Below, piece by piece: positions 10,177 through 16,678 of a stretch of 16,678 bases of DNA (within the stretch, counting starts at the first letter, position 1; each line of letters starts with the position of its first letter). The stretch is taken from contig MU401906.1 in the NCBI GenBank assembly GCA_022579005.1, forward strand, positions 1 to 16,678, written 5' to 3'. Position numbers and translations under genes: made by a program. The notes below the pieces were generated by a model. The model did not search any database and was not told the origin of the DNA. It saw only the letters and a list, made by a program, of their open reading frames with translations. The stretch comes from Poronia punctata. Its lineage: Eukaryota; Ascomycota; Sordariomycetes; Xylariales; Xylariaceae.

Positions 10177-10317
10177 GTGATTAAAGAGAAGCAGAATCCC
10201 AATGGGGAGGAAGGAGAACACTTACCTCGAGTTGGCAAGTGAAATTGCAGCAACCAACATATGTACTCTTCGAGAAGCGTATGAACGACGAGGTGCTAGC
10301 CTAGCAAGGTTTAACGT

Positions 10318-10330
10318 AAGGTTAGGTTAA
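10318..10330 (-). repeat. Inverted partner of the CCTAA run (AAGGTTAGGTTAA)
   Basis: Two TTAGG-type units in the opposite orientation to the run at 10157, about 140 bases away. The flanks also resemble each other: ATTTA followed by CTAAC-type sequence is found at 10143 and on the opposite strand near 10332. Confidence 0.6.
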
Positions 10331-10348
10331 ATCCTGTCGCATCCTGTC
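10331..10348 (+). repeat. Short direct repeat ATCCTGTC x2
   Basis: Two exact 8-base copies at 10-base spacing, immediately after the inverted TTAGG unit. Confidence 0.6.
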
Positions 10349-10364
10349 AGGCTGTGTCCCTAGG

Positions 10365-10378
10365 TACTGTGTACAGTA
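10365..10378. repeat. Short inverted repeat TACTGT-GT-ACAGTA
   Basis: Perfect 6-base arms with a 2-base spacer, about 40 bases from the edge of the AT block. It could be a protein-binding palindrome or chance. Confidence 0.4.
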
Positions 10379-10415
10379 AGAGGTCATTAATTCCGAGCAA
10401 ACGGGGGTTTTACAC

Positions 10416-11400
10416 TAAAACTTAATATGTTTAATAACACATAATATAATAATAACAAGGTCTACTACTTAATAAAAAGTAATATATATAGCGGCTATTG
10501 AGACATTTTATATAATATAGGTAGCTAAGCTAGATTTATTTTCTTTATTTAAATATTTTAAAAAATATAAAGTACCTTTTTTAGCAATAATTTAAACTAT
10601 TAATAATTAAATAAATAAAATAAATATAATTTTTAAATTTCGATTTTAAGTAAAGCAAAGTATAAAAAGTAAATTAATACTATATATGTCTTTATATTTT
10701 ATTATTTTAAAGAGTTATTATTATTTAAAATATAAAAAAATAGGCTGCTTTTACTTAAAACTTTTAAACTAGGACTATATTTTCTTTATTAAGTACTTAT
10801 AAGGTATATATAAGATAAAGTGTTTATTTTAAAGGTAGTATAAGTTTTATATTTACTTGCAAATAAGTTCTTTAGTATAATAAAGTAGTTATAAAATTTA
10901 TATTATAATAAAATTAAAGATTTCTAAAGATTACTTTAACTTTATACTAAAAGAGGTCTAGCTAAAGTAAACGCATTAACTAGGTTTTAAAGGCTTTATA
11001 TTAATTATAGCTTTATAAAGGTATTTTAAAAAGCATAACTTAGTATATTATATGTGCAATTAATAGCTAGGTATTTAAGTTTAAAAAGTAACGCAAAAAT
11101 AATAGCTATATATATAAAAATAAAAATTAAGCTAGCCCTTTTTAGTTTTATAGCTACTTTATAATATAAGGCATAACTAGTATATATACTAATTACGTTG
11201 CAATTTTTTTAGCTAAAAAGGTTGCTGTTTTTAGCACTTTTAAAGCTAAAATAAGTTAATGTATTATAAAAACTTTTTTTTTAGTAAGATTAATATAATG
11301 CCTTTATTGTTTTATTGTTTAATAGGCCTTTTATAGCTATTTAAAGCTATTAAAAATTTTATTTATTAAAATTGCTTATTACTACCTTTAGTAGTAGCTT
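10416..11400. other. AT-rich, gene-empty block, less eroded (right inner layer)
   Basis: No credible frames. The composition matches the left inner layer: TA-rich but with scattered TC, CC, GG and GA (for example near 10680, 10740-10770, 10915-10990 and 11280-11330). It grades into the more depleted block at about 11400. Confidence 0.7.
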
Positions 11401-12382
11401 GCTTTAATTGCTAAAACTTTATTTTAGCTATTATAGCGTTAAAAGCTTTTATATTTACGCAATACTATATTTAACTTTTTTATTTATAAAAATAAATAAG
11501 CTAAAAGCAAGTTATATATTAAAAAAAAGTTTTATTAACTTTATAGTATAAAGCAATAGCTAGACTTATACTTATATTAATAGCAAATTGCTTTAGCATA
11601 CTTTGCTAATAATGCTATAATATAATATTTTTAATAGTAAATTTAAGTATATATTTTTTTACTTTTATAAAAGTACTGTAAAACTTATAATAAGTTAAAT
11701 ACTATTACGCTTTTTTAAAAACTTTTTAACTAGTAAATGTTTTAGTTTTAAGCTATAATAGCTATTAATAAAAAGCTTTTTTTTAAACAAGCATACTATT
11801 AATAATTTAAATAAAATACTTATTAACTTATAATTTTTTTATAAAAAAGTAAATAAAGCTATACTAAATAGCAAATATAAAAGTACTTTTAAAATGCTAT
11901 AAATATTTAAATTAATAAACTTAGTTATAATAGTTTTAAAAGTTTAAAAATAAGTAGCTTTATATTAATTTTGTTTTTTTAAAGCAGTCTTTTTTTTATA
12001 AAGCAGATTTTAGCTATTTTTTTAAGTACTATTAAAATAGTAATAGTATTTTAAAGCTTATATTTACTAAAAATATTAATAATTAAAAGTATTAGCTAGT
12101 TTAAAACTTTAAATAAGTAAATAGTATAAATAATATAAAATATTTTATATTTTTAACTTTTTTGCTATATTAATAAAAGCATAACTATAATATATTATAA
12201 TATAAGCAATATATAAAATATAGTTTTATAAACTTGCTATAACTTTTTTTTAATTTATATAATACTTTATTTTAGTATTTTTAAGCTATTAATAATAAAA
12301 GCTGCTAATTAAAAGTAATTAACTATTATAGTATATTAATAAGCTTTTTTATAAAACTTTAAAATAAAATATGCTAGCATTT

Positions 12383-12436
12383 AGTTATAAGTAGCTTTTT
12401 TTTATTATAAGTTATAAGTAGCTTTATTTTAAGCTT
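12383..12436. repeat. Degenerate tandem repeat, 27-bp period, 2 units
   Basis: The first 16 bases of each unit are identical (AGTTATAAGTAGCTTT), and the remainder diverges. Confidence 0.5.
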
Positions 12437-14003
12437 AAGTTTTTATAAAATAAAATCTTTATATAAGCTTAATAACTATAAATAAATACTTAAAGCAAAA
12501 ACTAAAATAATAAGTTTTTATAAAATGCTTTAAAATAACTATTACTTTTTTATTAAAAAGCTATTTTTAGCAGTAAACTTAAAATATTATATTAATTTCA
12601 ACAATAAGTTATAGCAAACAAAGTAGATTAAAATAGGTGTAAAGCATTAAAGGTAAAACTATATACTTAAAAATGTAATATAATTAACTATAATTTATAA
12701 AAGTATTTAACTAAGTTTAAAGTGCTTTATATATTTTTAGTACTTTTTAAGTGTAAGTATATATTATATAATAGTTTAAAATATACGCAGTATATTTTAC
12801 TTTATTTAAAATAAAGTTACTATATACTTAGTTACTTAAAGTACTTTTAATACTTTTAAATTTAAGTTATATGCTTTATTTATTATATACTCTTTATTTA
12901 AAGCTAACTATTATAAATAGCTTTAAATATTAACTAGTAAGATAATATAAGTAAACAAAAAAAAATTATTATAAATAAAATAATAATATTAGCATATATA
13001 AACTAATTTTTAAATACGTTTATATATTTAAAATGTGTTATAATAATTATAAAGTGCTAGTAATTATATAAATGCTAACAATTTTTAAGTTTTTTTTAAA
13101 TATAAAGGCATATTTAAAAATATATTATAATATATAGTAGTTAAAATAAGTTAAAGTAATTAAGTACCTTAGTACTTTATTATTTATATAAGCTTATAAA
13201 TATATTAAATATACTTATATTTAAACTAAGTACTTTTAAGTATTTAATATTATATTATACTACTTAGTTATATTTGCTATTTATTTACTTTGCTTATGTT
13301 AATACCTTTATAAGCTTAAATACTTTTTTAAACTTTTTAACTTTTTTTTTTATATTTTTACTTTTATATATTTTTATTTTATATACTTATTATTACTTTT
13401 TAGCGCACAAGCATTAGTTTTTAATTAATTTTTAAAGTATTTAAAACGTTATTATGCTTTTTAATTATAAAGTAAGTAATACGCATATTTTTTTTTTTAT
13501 TTAATGCTTACTACGCTGTTTTATAGTATATAATATAAAATTTAAACTTATTTTTAGTATATAAATAGTTTATTAGTTAAAAAAAAAGTTTTAAGCTATA
13601 GCTAAGCATATAAATATAAACTTTAATATAAAAAATCTTGCTGCTTTTTTAGCTTAAGCTTATATAAAAAACTTTTATAGCATAAGCAAGTATAACTTAG
13701 CTTTTATAATGCTTTATTATAAAAAAAATAAAGCTAATATGCTTATAAGCTTTTTTATATTACTTATAATGCTTATTTAACTTATTTTAATTATAAGTTT
13801 GCTTTTATTAAAGTATTTTACGCTTATGTTTAATATAATTTTTAGCTTATTATTTAAAAAAAAAAAACTAGTTATATTAAAAAAAAGGCTTTATAAAGCA
13901 GGTTTTAAAAAATAAGCACTTTAATAATAATACTAATGCTTGCTTAAAAGTTGCTATTACTAATTAAATATTTATAATAAAAGCTAATAAGTATTTTTAT
14001 AAT

Positions 14004-14069
14004 AATTTTAATGCTTATAAAAAAGTTGCTATACTTAATTTTAATGCTTATAAAAAAGTTATTATGCTT
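14004..14069. repeat. Degenerate tandem repeat, 33-bp period, 2 units, with a related copy near 13935
   Basis: AATTTTAATGCTTATAAAAA occurs twice, 33 bases apart, followed in both by AGTT. A looser copy (ATGCTTGCTTAAAAGTTGCT) begins near 13935, 76 bases before the first ATGCTTATAAA. Confidence 0.55.
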
Positions 14070-14411
14070 AAACAAGCTTTTAAGTTGCTTATAGTTGCTT
14101 ACCTTGTTTTTTTATTATAATTTGCTATAATAATTACTTTACTTTTTTTACTTTTTTTATGCTTTTTTTAATAATAAGGGTTGCTTTTAATAAAGTATTT
14201 ATAAATAAAGCTAGCGCTTATTTAAACGCTGCTTATACTTATAAACGTTATTAATAATAAGTAAAGCGCTTAGCTTAGTTACTTATTTTTTTACTATTTT
14301 ATTTATTAAGTAAAAGTAATTTTATAATATATTATATTTATTAACGTTAGCAAAATAATATAAAAAAAGCTGCTAGCAAGTAGCTTAAAAATATTGTAAA
14401 TAAAAATATTA

Positions 14412-14575
14412 TTAATAAATAACTAAATTATATTATAAGTACTTTTATACTTTTGCTTAAAGCGTTAATTACTAGCAAGTAATTTAAATATATTATAAAT
14501 GCTTTTATACTTTTATTTAAAGTATAAGTTGCTAGCAAGCACTTTAAACATATTATAAATATTTTTTTTATTTTT
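14412..14575. repeat. Degenerate tandem repeat, 60-bp period, about 3 units
   Basis: The units start at 14412, 14472 and 14532. CTAGCAAG opens units 2 and 3 exactly, and a core around ATTATAA followed by CTTTTATACTTTT is shared by units 1 and 2. By hand, units 1 and 2 match at about 44 of 60 positions, with many differences being C/T or G/A. Sixty bases is 20 codons, and the minus-strand frame over it repeats Ser-Ile-Lys and Leu-Leu strings in step. Confidence 0.65.
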
Positions 14576-15180
14576 GCTATAATATTTTTTATAGTATTTA
14601 ATCTAGTTTTTAATTTTTTTTTTGCACTAGTGCAAATAAGCAATACTTTAGCACTATAAACTTTTTAGTTAGCTTTAAAAAAAAGTAAAAAGCTTTAGCA
14701 TATAAAAAAAATGCGTGCTTTGTTTTAATTAGCATTATAAGTTGCAACTTATTATATTTTTTAATTAAAAGCATGTTTTTTGCTTTATATTTATTTTTAT
14801 AATAAAAATTATTATAAAAGTTTTATATAATAAGTTAAAGTATTTTTAATATATTATAATACTTGCTTTTTTATTTAACTATATTAATTTACTTTTATTA
14901 TATAGTTGCTTATTTTATTAAAAAGTTTTTTTTGTGCTAAAAAAAAAGCTGTTGCTTAAAAGCTATAAAAAGCTTTTAAGCACAGTTTTTTTATTTTTAG
15001 TTAAGGTTTTTTTTTAAAGTTTTTTTTTTTATATATATTATTTTACTATATGCTTTTAGCTTAGTAAAAAAAAGTAAATATTAAAGCAACGCTTAAATGT
15101 ATTATTTAACGCTAGTTTAAAGCTAGTATTTAATAAATAGCTATAAGTTTTATAAACTATTTTTAATACTTTTGCTTTTA

Positions 15181-15240
15181 TTAGCTTTAGTTTAAATATT
15201 TTTATTTTTATTAGCTTTAGTTTTAATAAAAAAAGTAATA
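15181..15240. repeat. Degenerate tandem repeat, 30-bp period, 2 units
   Basis: TTAGCTTTAGTTT starts at 15181 and again at 15211, and the 10 bases before the second copy resemble those before the first. The minus-strand frame across it repeats KLKLIK every 10 residues. Confidence 0.55.
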
Positions 15241-16403
15241 ATAATAGCAATAATAATATTTAGTTTAATAAGTTTAATATAAATAAAAATTAGATTTTAT
15301 ATTATAATTATATAAGGCTATGCAATTTAAATTAGCTTTTATATACTAATAAAGCTATTTTTAAAATGCTTATTTTTTTTATTTATAAAAAAAAGTAAAA
15401 GGTTATATTTAAATTATAACTAGGTACTTATTAAAATATTTTGTACGCTAATTATTTTTTAGCTATAATATATAGTTTTATTTATTTATTTTTTAAAATT
15501 AGTTATTATAATATAGCTAACTTAAATTGCTATTTTTACTTATATTATACTACTAATTAAGCTTATTACTTACTTTTTGCTTAAGTTATACTATATGCTA
15601 ATATTTTATTTAAAATGCTTAAAGTAAAGGTAATTATTAAAAATTAAGTAAATATTTTACTTTTATTTTTAATACTTATAAGTATTTAACTTTATTTTAA
15701 AAAGTAAAAAAGTTATATAAGTACATTAATACTTTAAATAGTTATTATAGCAATTTTTACTAGCATATTATTTAGTTTTATTTTAAAAAAAATGTTTAGT
15801 AGCAAATATTTTTTTAAAAAATATAAAATATTATATTTTAAAAATTTAAGCTAAAAAGTTATAAAGTTAAAAATGCAAAGCTTAATAAGCTTATAGCAAA
15901 CAATAAAAAGCTTATTTTAGCTTAAAATATTATTATTAGTTTTTAAAGTTTTAGTACTTTTTAATAAAAAGTATATAGTAATAGTTATAATGCTTATAAA
16001 GCTTATAATAATTAAAGTTAATAGTATATTACTAATACTTAAATAAAAAAAGTGAAAAAGAAAAAAAAAAGTAAAAAAGCTTTTAAAAAAATTTAAATTA
16101 GTTTTATTTTACGCTTATTTATTATTTATTATTTTTAAGTAGTTTTGCTTAGCTAGTTTAAATTTAAATATTAAAGTTTTATAATAAACTTTTAATATTT
16201 ACGCTTTTTTTAATTAAAATATAATACTTTACTACTTTTTAAAGTTAATTTTTTATTTTAAGTAATAATATTAAAATTTATTATAAGTTTAATAATAATT
16301 TAAAATATTTAAACACTTTTTAAAATAAGTTTTTAATAAGTTTATTAGCTAGTATATTAGCTATTACTATATACTTAATTTTAAATAAGCTTTTTTAATA
16401 TTA

Positions 16404-16438
16404 TTTATATATTTATATATTTTATATATTTATATATT
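16404..16438. repeat. AT-only tandem repeat, 17-bp period, 2 units
   Basis: TTTATATATTTATATAT occurs twice in direct succession. It is simple-sequence DNA of no evident function. Confidence 0.55.
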
Positions 16439-16678
16439 TTAATTAAGTATTAATACGTTTTTTATTTTTTACTACTAAGCAAATTACCTATATATTATTA
16501 AAGTAAATTTTTTAGTTTTAATTAAAATTAAGCTTTATATTAGCTATTAAATACTTTAGCACTATAGCTTTTTTACTTATTAATTTTAAAACTATTAACT
16601 TTGCTTTTATAGTAAAAATAAAAACTATATTTTATTAATATGCTTTTTAAATAATTAGGCTTTTTTATAAACTTATTA

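Larger units (their letters stand above)
9657..10415. other. Normal-GC upstream region of the minus-strand gene; no convincing gene
   Basis: About 760 bases between the start codon and the right AT-rich block. No long open frame fits here. The longest ATG-started plus-strand frame I read is a 19-codon one at about 9880-9939, which has no support. The region contains the probable promoter and 5' UTR plus several short repeats listed separately. It is not eroded in the way the AT blocks are. Confidence 0.6.
11401..16678. other. Extremely AT-rich, gene-empty block with decayed tandem repeats (right outer layer)
   Basis: Same surviving-cytosine pattern as 1-3112, with a few exceptions (for example near 12000 and 12600-12660). 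The two longest open frames are 71 and 64 codons (14428-14643 and 15056-15250, minus strand). They encode low-complexity Lys/Ile/Leu strings and simply run across tandem repeats, so I do not call them genes. The original element cannot be recognised. Confidence 0.8.

Noticed and set aside
14428..14643. 71-codon minus-strand frame as a small gene
   Set aside because: It runs across a degenerate 60-bp tandem repeat in eroded DNA, and its composition (Lys, Ile, Leu) is what AT-only sequence gives.
15056..15250. 64-codon minus-strand frame as a membrane peptide
   Set aside because: It is a low-complexity Leu/Lys/Ile string over a 30-bp repeat in eroded DNA, with no supporting context.
1..16678. 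Mitochondrial DNA or an AT-rich bacterial/plasmid origin for the AT blocks
   Set aside because: There are no mitochondrial genes, tRNAs or long frames, and the surviving C contexts together with the normal-GC spliced gene fit eroded nuclear fungal DNA.
1..16678. tRNA, rRNA genes, CRISPR arrays or recognisable transposase frames
   Set aside because: None were seen by eye. The AT blocks are too eroded for RNA genes or transposase motifs to be recognised.

Overview
The window looks like nuclear DNA of a filamentous ascomycete (Pezizomycotina). It is a mosaic: two long, gene-empty, extremely AT-rich blocks (about 1-5420 and 10416-16678) flank one normal-GC island of about 5 kb. The AT blocks have the appearance of old duplicated DNA eroded by a cytosine-to-thymine process such as repeat-induced point mutation (RIP). 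They are TA-rich, full of stop codons, and have no open frame above 71 codons. The genus cannot be named from the sequence; short fungal introns with GTAAGT-type donors and CTGAC branch sites support the kingdom and subphylum.

The island carries one convincing gene on the minus strand (9656 to 5468). Four open segments join through three introns with good donor, branch and acceptor signals, all in phase 1. The four exons total 3735 nt and encode an uninterrupted 1244-residue protein. I do not recognise its family. It is mostly disordered and rich in Ser, Pro and Arg, with short predicted helices and a coiled coil near residues 989-1025. It carries four R-R-x-S-L kinase-type sites and two short motifs resembling calcineurin docking sites, which suggests a cytoplasmic or nuclear phosphoprotein or scaffold rather than an enzyme. 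It has no signal peptide.

Upstream of the gene, 9657-10415 is normal-GC non-coding DNA. It holds a TATA-like box, a start-stop upstream ORF, a GCAAGC hexamer triplet, and an inverted pair of CCTAA/TTAGG pentamer runs. Downstream, the AT block begins within about 50 bp of the stop codon, so the 3' UTR and poly(A) signal probably lie in the AT-rich DNA.

The AT blocks are layered. The outer parts (about 1-3112 and 11400-16678) have lost almost every C preceded by T or C. The parts nearer the island (about 3130-5420 and 10416-11400) keep some TC, CC, GA and GG. Degenerate tandem repeats remain in the right block; four of five have periods divisible by three. The most interesting signals are the unusual trinucleotide context of the surviving cytosines, the layering, and the intact gene enclosed by this DNA. 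I found no evidence for a defence system, CRISPR array, RNA gene or intact transposon.
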